A stretch of DNA of 17,577 bases from Lysobacterales bacterium (lineage in GTDB: Bacteria > Pseudomonadota > Gammaproteobacteria > Xanthomonadales > SZUA-36), in contig JABSSV010000021.1 of NCBI GenBank assembly GCA_013213875.1, forward strand, positions 1 to 17,577. Reading direction: 5' to 3'. The translations under genes were made by a program, and so were the position numbers. The first letter of the stretch is position 1. Each line of letters opens with the position of its first letter. Positions 7,623 through 13,900 of this stretch are shown piece after piece. The notes under the pieces were generated by a model that saw nothing but the letters and a program-made list of their open reading frames with translations, had not been told where the DNA came from and searched no databases.

Positions 7623-8245
7623 TCCTCCAGAAACCTTACTTCACCGCTGGCCAGATCATACTCGGCGCCCACAATGGTGAGCTGACCGGCCGCTAAACGT
7701 GCGCGCAGCAGCTCAGACTCCTGCTGCAAGCGGGCCACGGAACCCTGCACATTGGCGCGGGTAGCCGCCTGCAGCAGATCGTCACCGGCACAGCAGTCAT
7801 GCAGCACGGGTGTCACGGCCGGCGCCACCGAAGCGACGATGGCCTGCAAGGCTGGCGTCGGCGCCGGTTCCTCATCCTGCAGGGCGGCCAGGGTAGCCTG
7901 AATCGCACCACAATTGCTGTGGCCCAGCACCACCACCAGCGGCGTGCCGAATTTTGCTGCCGCGAACTCCACGCTGCCGAGCTGCGAGGTGTCCACGATG
8001 TTGCCAGCCACGCGCACCACGAACAGATCGCCCAGCCCCTGATCGAACACCAGCTCTGCGGGCACCCGTGAATCAGAACAGCCCAGAATGATGGCAAAGG
8101 GCCGTTGCGCAGCAACCAGCCCATCACGCTGTCCGTTGATCAGTTGTCCGCCCTCTAGCTGACCCGCCACAAAACGGCGGTTACCTGCCCGCAGCCGGGC
8201 CAGCGCTTCCGCCGCCGTGGGCATGGATTCAGGGTGGTCGCTCAT
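7598..8245 (-). CDS. Beta-class carbonic anhydrase
   Basis: Zinc enzyme interconverting CO2 and bicarbonate. 215 residues, usual for bacterial beta-class enzymes. Seen: LGCSDSR at 54-60 gives zinc ligand Cys56 and the Asp58/Arg60 dyad; GHSNCGA at 108-114 gives ligands His109 and Cys112; VRVAGNI at 77-83 is typical of the family. There is no signal peptide, so it is cytosolic. ATG at 8245 has GAGGA 7 bases upstream and overlaps the stop of the EamA gene as ATGA, indicating translational coupling. The link to a transporter and two envelope hydrolases is not metabolically obvious; bicarbonate supply or pH homeostasis are possible roles. Confidence 0.96.
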   Translation of the reverse strand: MSDHPESMPTAAEALARLRAGNRRFVAGQLEGGQLINGQRDGLVAAQRPFAIILGCSDSRVPAELVFDQGLGDLFVVRVAGNIVDTSQLGSVEFAAAKFGTPLVVVLGHSNCGAIQATLAALQDEEPAPTPALQAIVASVAPAVTPVLHDCCAGDDLLQAATRANVQGSVARLQQESELLRARLAAGQLTIVGAEYDLASGEVRFLEECSEPVTP

Positions 8246-9105
8246 GCGTATTCCTCTTTGGTTGACGATGGCCGCAGCATTAGTCCGATACCGATAAGCG
8301 TCAGCGGCGTGGCCAGGAGCAGACGCTCATCCAGGGCTTCTCCCAGCAGCAGCACGCCGCCGGCGGCCGCCAGTAACGGGACGCTTAACTGTACCGTTGC
8401 TGCAGGGCCTGCGGCCAGCCCGCGCAGCGCCGCATACCAGGCCACATAGCCGAGCCCGGAGGCCAGGGCACCGGACAAAACCGCCAACAACAGGCCCCAG
8501 GGCTGCACCACAACGGGCATGGCCAGGGGTCCTGCCAACAGCAGCGAAGCCGCCAGTGCCAGCGGCGTGGCCAGCAGAAAATTGTTGCTAGTGGTTTCTA
8601 CCGGATGCGCATCGCCCCGCCCCAGCAGTGAATAGGCACCCCAGCAGAGGCCGGATAAGACCATCAAGGTGGCGCCGGCCGGGTCCGGCGCGCTCAGGCC
8701 GGGCAGCAGCAGATAGACCAGGCCGGCCAGGGCCAGCAGCAAACCCAGCCAGCGCCGGGGCGCGTAGCGTTCGCCCCCGGCCAGGGCCACGGCAAACATG
8801 GTGAGCTGCACGGTACCGAACAGCAGCAGCGCGCCTGTGGCAGCGCTCAAACTGCGGTAGGCGAGGGAAAAGCAGAGCATGTAGCCAAATAGCATCAGGG
8901 CCATGCTCAGCCTGGCCGGACGGCGCCCGTGACGGCGCCAGTGCGGCGCCATGATCAGCACCAGTAACAGGGCACCGGAGCCCAGACGCAGGCTGGTAAA
9001 GCTGAGTGCGTCAATGGCGCCACTGGCCAGAGCCAGACGGCACAGAAGCGAGTTGCCGGCAAAGGCCAGCATGGCAATAAGCGTTAGCAGCCCCATCCGC
9101 ATCAT
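8242..9105 (-). CDS. EamA/DMT-family transporter
   Basis: Inner-membrane permease of the drug/metabolite transporter superfamily, typically exporting amino acids, nucleobases or other metabolites; the substrate cannot be read from sequence. 287 residues, very hydrophobic, consistent with about ten transmembrane helices in two EamA repeats (roughly 1-135 and 140-280). Seen: FAGNSLLCRLAL near the N-terminus, the typical first helix; SFTSLRLGSGALLL; second-repeat start VLSGLCWGAYSLLGR; and SVPLLAAAGGVLLLGE near the end, a hallmark of the last repeat. ATG at 9105; the codons for Met2 and Met4 are equally possible, and no strong ribosome binding site separates them. First gene of a run of four that overlap or lie close together: EamA, carbonic anhydrase, M23, SGNH. 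Confidence 0.92.
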   Translation of the reverse strand: MMRMGLLTLIAMLAFAGNSLLCRLALASGAIDALSFTSLRLGSGALLLVLIMAPHWRRHGRRPARLSMALMLFGYMLCFSLAYRSLSAATGALLLFGTVQLTMFAVALAGGERYAPRRWLGLLLALAGLVYLLLPGLSAPDPAGATLMVLSGLCWGAYSLLGRGDAHPVETTSNNFLLATPLALAASLLLAGPLAMPVVVQPWGLLLAVLSGALASGLGYVAWYAALRGLAAGPAATVQLSVPLLAAAGGVLLLGEALDERLLLATPLTLIGIGLMLRPSSTKEEYA

Positions 9106-9199
9106 GGCAGCGGCACAGCAACAGGGACCGGGCGGCCAGGAAGGATGAGCCGAAGGTCACGATGGCGCATGAAATCTCGTCCCCAAAAAAACGGCGCTG

Positions 9200-9208
9200 A
9201 TTATGGCA
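9200..9208 (-). promoter_or_regulatory. Candidate extended -10 for the EamA operon
   Basis: The minus strand reads TG-C-CATAAT, an extended -10 with 5 of 6 matches in the hexamer; no matching -35. It lies in the 172-base divergent region 9106-9277 between the EamA gene and the lipoprotein gene and would give a leader of about 88 bases containing a run of seven T. Weak evidence. Confidence 0.3.
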
Positions 9209-9245
9209 CAGGACAGGGTGCTGGCCCGAGCAGGCCGGACAGCCT

Positions 9246-9251
9246 TATAGT
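9246..9251 (+). promoter_or_regulatory. Candidate -10 for the lipoprotein gene
   Basis: TATAGT (5 of 6 matches to TATAAT) lies 26 bases before the ATG, so transcription would begin about 20 bases upstream of the gene. I see no good -35. The region between this and the opposing -10 at 9200 shows no clear operator. Confidence 0.3.
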
Positions 9252-9277
9252 GAGGGTAACGACCAAAGGAGAACCCC

Positions 9278-9691
9278 ATGCATCGAAGCCACTTTTCCCT
9301 TGCCCTACTGGCAGCGCTGACGCTGCTCCTTAGCGGCTGCGGCGGTACCAAGGTTTATGAGACCACCCGCACCATTGTCTACCAGGGCAATATCTATCAG
9401 GTAACGGATGTCAAAAGCATTAGGCGCATTAACGAGGCACAGACCGGAGACCAGGGCACGGTCGATTTGACCGGCATGAGCCGTGAGGCCATCACCAGCC
9501 TCATCGAAAGTCACCAGCCCCTGCCCGTGCGCATGGCCTTTATGCTGGATGATCAGGAACTGCCCTACAGCAATGGGCCGGTTTCAAGCTGGCGCGACTA
9601 TGATCGCCGGAAAAGTGACTTCGATCGCGCCGGCAAGCGCATTGCCAAGCTCATGACCGAGAAAAAGACCGAGCAGCTGAATCTGCGCTAG
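9278..9691 (+). CDS. Small predicted lipoprotein of unknown function
   Basis: 137 residues. The first 20 form a signal peptide (MHRSH basic start, hydrophobic LALLAALTLLL) ending in lipobox LLSGC, so Cys21 would be lipidated and the mature protein of about 117 residues held in the membrane, facing the periplasm. Ser/Gly flank rather than Asp follows the cysteine (Gly22-Gly23), which favours outer-membrane sorting. The mature part is hydrophilic, with IVYQGNIYQVTDV near its start and a strongly charged C-terminal third (DYDRRKSDFDRAGKRIAKLMTEKK) with heptad-like spacing. AAAGGAG lies 8 bases before ATG, the best ribosome binding site of this half of the window. Single gene, convergent with the DUF4920 gene 21 bases downstream. 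I do not recognise the family. Confidence 0.85.
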   Translation: MHRSHFSLALLAALTLLLSGCGGTKVYETTRTIVYQGNIYQVTDVKSIRRINEAQTGDQGTVDLTGMSREAITSLIESHQPLPVRMAFMLDDQELPYSNGPVSSWRDYDRRKSDFDRAGKRIAKLMTEKKTEQLNLR

Positions 9692-9712
9692 CGCTTCGGG
9701 ACCGGGTTCCGT

Positions 9713-10195
9713 TCAGCCTTTCGGCACCAGAACGGAGCTGGCCACGATGTGATACTCGCGGCGGGCGGCGGCCTGGGGATTCGGTTCACCGAGATCCTCG
9801 GCGAAATGGCGGGTCTGTGCCGCGGTCAGTTCCTGCACCTGTAGTTCACCGACCAGCGTAACGGTCTTGCCGCCACTGTCGGTAGGCAGAAAGAACCCGT
9901 AGTCGAGAAAACTCACGCGGGCCTGAGCGGCCCCGTCCTGGGCGACGAAGAAGCAGCCCTTCTTCTGGCAGATTTTGGCCACCCGTGTGGTCACACGCAC
10001 GGGCATGGGCGACGCAGTGCTCGCTTCCGGCAGCACACTGGCCAGGGAAGCACCTGGCAGCGTGCTCTCCATGGGCGCGCCGAAGACCTCAAAGGCCTCG
10101 CAGTTCATGACCGGCTCAGAGAGTCGAACGGCCTCCGCAAAGGCGGCTCCGGCACCGGCAAGGAAGAGCAGGAGGGACAGTAGAACGTGTTTCAT
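9713..10195 (-). CDS. Exported DUF4920-type protein
   Basis: 160 residues with a clear Sec signal peptide (MKHVLLSLLLFLAGAGAAFA, cut after AFA at about 20), so periplasmic. The core ICQKKGCFFVA (75-85, Cys76 and Cys81), DYGFFLPTDSGGK (98-110) and VTLVGELQV (112-120) matches the pattern I know for DUF4920 proteins (VCQKKGCWM followed by DYGFFVP). The family's function is unknown; the paired cysteines could form a disulfide or bind a metal. Cys32 is the only other cysteine. It lies 66 bases downstream of the TlpA-like gene on the same strand but has its own candidate promoter. The family call is from memory of the motif. The periplasmic thiol-protein neighbours suggest a redox or metal role, which is inference. 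Confidence 0.8.
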   Translation of the reverse strand: MKHVLLSLLLFLAGAGAAFAEAVRLSEPVMNCEAFEVFGAPMESTLPGASLASVLPEASTASPMPVRVTTRVAKICQKKGCFFVAQDGAAQARVSFLDYGFFLPTDSGGKTVTLVGELQVQELTAAQTRHFAEDLGEPNPQAAARREYHIVASSVLVPKG

Positions 10196-10224
10196 GGCGC
10201 GACCTAGCGTGAGCAGAGTCCTCG

Positions 10225-10255
10225 ATTATAGGGGCAGGACCCCTGCCAGATGCAA
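10225..10255 (-). promoter_or_regulatory. Candidate promoter for the DUF4920 gene
   Basis: On the minus strand a perfect TATAAT (10225-10230) lies 29 bases before the start codon. The -35 candidate TTGCAT (10250-10255) matches only 3 of 6 and is 19 bases away. The spacer consists almost wholly of the palindrome at 10233-10247. The -10 is the strongest in the window. Confidence 0.45.
10233..10247 (-). terminator. GC-rich inverted repeat between the TlpA-like and DUF4920 genes
   Basis: GGCAGG-GGT-CCTGCC on the minus strand: a 6-bp perfect stem with a 3-base loop, 14 bases after the TlpA-like stop. It is followed by CCTATAAT rather than a T-run, so it is not a canonical intrinsic terminator. 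It may weaken read-through or act as an operator, since it fills the spacer of the candidate promoter. Confidence 0.35.
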
Positions 10256-10260
10256 GCCTG

Positions 10261-10773
10261 TCAGCCCCGCTCGGTCAGCAGCGCCTGCACGCCGTCCTCG
10301 ATATCCTGTTTCTGAAACTGCTTATTGGGGTTGTCGTTGGTCAACCGATAGCGCTCACGGCCTTGCCCATCGAAGATCAGCACCACGGGAATCGCATTCA
10401 GGTCCAGCGCCTCAAAAGAGGTGGTGAGGTTCTCCTGCAAGTGGTAGTTGCTGAAACGCCCACCCATGCGGCCCAGGAACGCATCAGCCCAGGCAATACC
10501 TTCCGCATCCTGCGGGTCGTCCAGGTTCAGGGTCACGAAAGACACGGATTCGGGCCCATAGCGTTCTGTCATGGCCACCATCTCGGGAAAACGCTCGATG
10601 CAAGAGATGCACCAGCTGGCCCAGATATCCACCACCAGAATCTGCGGCTGGGAACGGGCCACGATCTCGGGCCAGTCGCTGAGCTTGATCACTTCCATGC
10701 GTGTCGGTGCTGCGGCGCCGGCGGAACCGGCGAGCAGCACCAACAGCACGGCAAAGCGTTGCCACTTACTCAT
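10261..10773 (-). CDS. TlpA-like exported thioredoxin-fold protein
   Basis: 170 residues: signal peptide or N-terminal anchor (FAVLLVLLAGSAGAAA, about 7-22) followed by a thioredoxin domain. Active site WASWCISC at 51-58 gives the redox pair Cys55/Cys58, and a cis-proline is likely in LNAIPVVLIF. Thus a periplasmic thiol-disulfide oxidoreductase of the TlpA/ResA type, probably a reductase. Start chosen at 10773 because it overlaps the redoxin gene stop by 8 bases and gives a normal signal peptide; the frame is open to 10821, which would add 16 basic residues and a longer overlap. No obvious ribosome binding site of its own, in keeping with coupled translation. The likely partner is the upstream redoxin. 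Confidence 0.88.
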   Translation of the reverse strand: MSKWQRFAVLLVLLAGSAGAAAPTRMEVIKLSDWPEIVARSQPQILVVDIWASWCISCIERFPEMVAMTERYGPESVSFVTLNLDDPQDAEGIAWADAFLGRMGGRFSNYHLQENLTTSFEALDLNAIPVVLIFDGQGRERYRLTNDNPNKQFQKQDIEDGVQALLTERG

Positions 10774-11398
10774 ACTTGACGCTACAACCCTGAGCGCGGG
10801 TTTCAGCCGGATCCGACGCATTGCCTAGCAAGGTGGAACGCACGGCATTCTGGGCAAAGAACTGGCTCGGCTCACCGTTGGTGAACAGAATCTCCCCCGA
10901 GCGCGTTTCGCGTGCCGGCGAATCGTGCAGCAGGCCCATGTAGGCCAGCTTGCGATCCTTGTCGAACACAAAGTATTCAGGCGTCCGCGTAGCGCCCAGG
11001 GCCCGGCCGATTTCCTGACTGTCGTCGTAAACGTAGGTGAAGTTGTAGCCGACCTTCTCGCCGTGCTCAATCATGGCCGGGAGCTGGTCGTCCTCGCGAC
11101 GGTTGACGCTAAACCCCACCACATCCACGCTTTGGCCTTCAAAAGAGGCGACCAGATCAATCAGGCCCTGATCCATGCCACGGACCCAAGGACAGTGATT
11201 GGCCAGAGACACCAGCACCACAACGTCCGCATCCAGATCCGTATTGCTGTAGCGCTCGCCGTCGGTAGCCGGCAGATCGCTAAAAGCGGGCATGGGATCG
11301 CCGATGTCCAGAATGGCGTTGAACTCACCGGCCTGGGCGGTGCTGCAAAGCGCGACCAGCGCGACCGCGGCCAGACGGCTGTTGAATGATGTACGCAT
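10766..11398 (-). CDS. Exported redoxin, PRX-like1 type
   Basis: 210 residues with a signal peptide (LAAVALVALCSTAQA, cut near 23), so periplasmic. The thioredoxin-fold domain carries NHCPWVRGMD at 67-76 with one active-site cysteine (Cys69) instead of CxxC, the signature of the PRX-like1 group (AhpC/TSA-like). A second cysteine lies in the C-terminal tail AQGCSVKYE (Cys205); a GCS(I/V)K tail is common in this group and may be the resolving cysteine. A peroxidase activity is inferred, not shown. Start ATG at 11398 has AGGAGGA a few bases upstream, an excellent ribosome binding site. First gene of a two-gene unit with the TlpA-like gene and divergent from the YceI gene. Confidence 0.87.
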   Translation of the reverse strand: MRTSFNSRLAAVALVALCSTAQAGEFNAILDIGDPMPAFSDLPATDGERYSNTDLDADVVVLVSLANHCPWVRGMDQGLIDLVASFEGQSVDVVGFSVNRREDDQLPAMIEHGEKVGYNFTYVYDDSQEIGRALGATRTPEYFVFDKDRKLAYMGLLHDSPARETRSGEILFTNGEPSQFFAQNAVRSTLLGNASDPAETRAQGCSVKYE

Positions 11399-11434
11399 AA
11401 TTTCCTCCTGCTGCAGTTTGGGGCACGCTGATCA

Positions 11435-11463
11435 TGAACAGAACCGGCTCAACAGGGCGTCAA
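11435..11463 (-). promoter_or_regulatory. Candidate promoter for the redoxin-TlpA unit
   Basis: Minus strand TTGACG (11458-11463, 5 of 6 matches) is followed after 17 bases by TGTTCA (11435-11440, a poor -10). It lies in the 127-base divergent region 11399-11525 shared with the YceI gene. For the plus strand I see only an AT-rich TAAACT at 11497-11502 with no correctly spaced -35. Confidence 0.3.
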
Positions 11464-11525
11464 AGGCCTTCACGCCGGTGCCACCTGAGCGCGCAGTAAA
11501 CTTTAGCAAGAACAGGAGCGTTAGC

Positions 11526-12098
11526 ATGAACAAGTTTTTTCTGGCCCTGGTGCTACTGGCACCCATGGCCCAGGCCGACTGGCAGCTCGATAATGAGCAG
11601 TCGCGGCTGTCCTTTGTCTCCACCAAGGCCGGTGCCGTGGCGGAAGTACATTATTTTGAGCAGCTGGAAGGTGGCGTCGACGAGCAAGGCGAATTGGCGC
11701 TGAGCATTCAATTGGCCAGCGTGCAAACGGCCATTGATATTCGCAATCAGCGCATGCGCGAGCTGTTGTTTCAGACCGAACGGTTTCCCAGCGCCACGCT
11801 GACCGCCACGCTGGACAGCGCTGCTCTGGACGCGCTACCGCCAGGCAGCCAGAGCACCATGCAGCTGGAGGCACTGCTACGGATCAGGGATCAGCAGCTA
11901 CCGCTGGCGGTCGAAGTGACCGTGGCCCGACTGGATGCCCAGACCTTGCTGGTACAGAGTCGTCAGCCGCTGGTGGTGTACGCCTCCCAGCTCGGCCTCA
12001 GCGACGGGGTGGAAGCCCTGCGCGAGGTGGCCGGACTCCCGAGCATCAGCCCAGCGGTACCGGTCAGCTTCAACCTCACCTTCCGCGAAGACGGCTGA
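11526..12098 (+). CDS. YceI family periplasmic protein
   Basis: 190 residues, the usual YceI length. YceI proteins are small lipocalin-like beta-barrels that bind amphiphilic or isoprenoid molecules; some are linked to electron transport or stress, but the physiological role is mostly unknown. Seen: signal peptide ending PMAQA, mature start DWQLDNEQSRLSFVSTKAG typical of the family, IDIRNQRMRELLF in the middle (a strongly conserved YceI stretch), and VSFNLTFRE at the end. ATG at 11526 has AGGAG 8 bases upstream. The same frame is open back to 11292, but that part lies within the divergent redoxin gene and is not coding. It is divergent from the redoxin gene, with a shared 127-base control region. 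Confidence 0.93.
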   Translation: MNKFFLALVLLAPMAQADWQLDNEQSRLSFVSTKAGAVAEVHYFEQLEGGVDEQGELALSIQLASVQTAIDIRNQRMRELLFQTERFPSATLTATLDSAALDALPPGSQSTMQLEALLRIRDQQLPLAVEVTVARLDAQTLLVQSRQPLVVYASQLGLSDGVEALREVAGLPSISPAVPVSFNLTFREDG

Positions 12099-12115
12099 GG
12101 GGCGCGCAAGGCCCG

Positions 12116-12134
12116 GGACGGCGCCCGGCCGTCC
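12116..12134. terminator. Possible bidirectional hairpin between YceI and nagE
   Basis: GGACGG-CGCCCGG-CCGTCC: a 6-bp stem and 7-base loop in the 44-base gap between two convergent genes, a natural site for a shared terminator. No T-run follows on either strand, so it is not a standard intrinsic terminator. Confidence 0.35.
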
Positions 12135-12142
12135 GCAAACAG

Positions 12143-13891
12143 TTACTGGTTCAGCGCTGCGGCAAGCGGCGCACAGTCTTCACCGCAGATCACTTGCCCG
12201 TGCTCCCCATCCAGCTGCGCAAATCCGCGGTAGCCAGCCGCCTGCAGCGCGGCCTGGTCCACCTGCTCCGGGTCGGCCAGGCGCAGGGCCAGGCGCGTAC
12301 CCAGTGCCTCTGCCGACAGCACATTGGCCGCACCACCCAGCGCCGACACCAGGGGCGCTAACTGAGCCCCGGAAACCGCCGGTACCGTGGCCTTAACCGC
12401 CGGTGCCAGGGATTCGGCGGCAGCCGCCCTCATGGGGCCCACTGCCTGCCGCAACTTGCCGGCCAACTCATCGGCCCGCAGCCCCATCACCACCTGCAAT
12501 GCTTGCGCCGAGGGTCGCATGAGACCAGCAGCGCCGAGTCGCTTGAGGGCCGCCTCATCGACCGCGTCCTGACTGTTCACGCGCAGGCGCAGACGCGTGG
12601 TGCAGGCATCAATTTCCTGCAGGTTTTCTGCGCCACCCAGCGCTGCCAGCAGCGCCGCCACTTCGTCGCCGGGCGCTATCTCAGCACCCTCGGCCACCGC
12701 ATCGGACTCTTCTCCGCGCCCTGGCGTGGCCAGGTTGAAGCGCTGGATCACCCAGCGGAAAACCCCGTAATAGAGCATGAACCAGCCGGCACCCACCAGC
12801 AGAATCAGTAGTGGCTTGCTGGCCAGGTTGAAATTCAACACATAGTCGAACAGGCCGGCGGAAAAACCGAAACCGTGACGCACCTGCAGCCAGTCCATCA
12901 GCGCCATGGACAGGCCCGTCAGCACCGCGTGGACCACGAACAGCACCGGGGCCACAAACATGAAGGTGAATTCAATCGGCTCGGTAATGCCGGTCAGGAA
13001 GGAAGTGAGGCCCATGGAAAACAGCAGCCCGCCCACGGCCTTGCGGCGGGCTGGCAGAGCGCTGTGATACATGGCCAGACAGGCCGCTGGCAGGCCAAAC
13101 ATCATGACCGGGAAGAAACCAGTCATAAAGGCACCGGCATGGGGATCACCGGCGAAGAAGCGCCGCAGGTCGCCGGTGACACCCTCGTAGTCGCCGACAA
13201 TGAACCAGGCGATATTGTTCAGAATGTGATGCAGACCGGTGACAATGAGCAGGCGGTTGAGCAGCCCATAGAAAAACAGGCCCACGCCGCCGGCCGCCAC
13301 CACGCCTTCGGACAAACTGTTCATGGCCGCTTCCAGCAGCGGCCAGCCCAGGCCAAATAGCACGGCCAGGAACAGGGCCAGGAAACCACTCACGATCGGC
13401 ACGAAACGACGGCCGGCAAAGAAGGCCAGGTAGTCCGGCAAGCGAATATCAGCAAAGCGGTTATAGCACAGGCCCGCGAGAATCCCCGACAGCAAGCCGG
13501 CCGGCACAGACAGCTTGGAAATCGCCGCATCCTTGTAGGCGGCAGCCAATAGATCGGCGAACCGTCCGCTCGCCTCGGCCAACTCCGCTGGTGGCACGGG
13601 AATCAGTACCCGCGCCCCTTCCGTCGTTACCAGATAGGCCACCACGGCGGCGAGCCCCGCAGCGCCGTTGTTGCCGCGGGCCAGGCCAACCGCCACACCC
13701 ACCGCGAACAAGAGGCCGAGGTGGGAAAAGATCGCGTTACCCGCAGCGGCGACAAAGGGCAAATCCAGCAGATCGGGCTGACCCAGACGCAGCAGCAGGC
13801 CGGCCGCGGGCAGCACCGCAATCGGCAGCATGAGGGAGCGACCCAGCTGCTGCACCGCGGGAAACAGGGACTTCAGGGAAAAAGCGTTCAT
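12143..13891 (-). CDS. nagE: N-acetylglucosamine-type PTS transporter EIICB
   Basis: Inner-membrane permease that imports a sugar, most likely GlcNAc, as its 6-phosphate. 582 residues. EIIC spans about 1-385 with multiple hydrophobic helices and the conserved GLHHILN (219-225) and GITEPIEF (301-308). EIIB follows at about 408-485, with phosphorylation site Cys430 in IDACTTRLRL. A second EIIB-like domain occupies about 508-582: its ALGGAANV and TRLALRL align with ALGGAENL and TRLRLRV of the first, but the cysteine position is Leu530, so it cannot be phosphorylated at that site. Start ATG 13891 with AAGGA 6 bases upstream, 9 bases after nagF. Glucose or maltose EIICB relatives are possible, but the NagF and GH20 neighbours favour GlcNAc. 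Confidence 0.93.
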   Translation of the reverse strand: MNAFSLKSLFPAVQQLGRSLMLPIAVLPAAGLLLRLGQPDLLDLPFVAAAGNAIFSHLGLLFAVGVAVGLARGNNGAAGLAAVVAYLVTTEGARVLIPVPPAELAEASGRFADLLAAAYKDAAISKLSVPAGLLSGILAGLCYNRFADIRLPDYLAFFAGRRFVPIVSGFLALFLAVLFGLGWPLLEAAMNSLSEGVVAAGGVGLFFYGLLNRLLIVTGLHHILNNIAWFIVGDYEGVTGDLRRFFAGDPHAGAFMTGFFPVMMFGLPAACLAMYHSALPARRKAVGGLLFSMGLTSFLTGITEPIEFTFMFVAPVLFVVHAVLTGLSMALMDWLQVRHGFGFSAGLFDYVLNFNLASKPLLILLVGAGWFMLYYGVFRWVIQRFNLATPGRGEESDAVAEGAEIAPGDEVAALLAALGGAENLQEIDACTTRLRLRVNSQDAVDEAALKRLGAAGLMRPSAQALQVVMGLRADELAGKLRQAVGPMRAAAAESLAPAVKATVPAVSGAQLAPLVSALGGAANVLSAEALGTRLALRLADPEQVDQAALQAAGYRGFAQLDGEHGQVICGEDCAPLAAALNQ

Positions 13892-13900
13892 GACAATTCC

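Noticed and set aside
9181..9191. Run of A residues in the 9106-9277 divergent region as a terminator tail
   Set aside because: No GC-rich stem precedes it on the minus strand, and both flanking genes read away from it.
9692..9712. Possible terminator between the convergent lipoprotein and DUF4920 genes
   Set aside because: The only pairing (CGGGA with TTCCG) is five base pairs including a G-U, with no T-run; too weak to call.
10261..10821. Longer N-terminus for the TlpA-like protein starting at 10821
   Set aside because: It would add 16 residues before a normal signal peptide and extend the overlap with the redoxin gene to 56 bases; the ATG at 10773 fits better.
12143..12372. Frameshifted or pseudogenised end of nagE
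   Set aside because: The frame is continuous to the stop, and the tail aligns with EIIB along its length, so it is a degenerate domain and not a broken gene.
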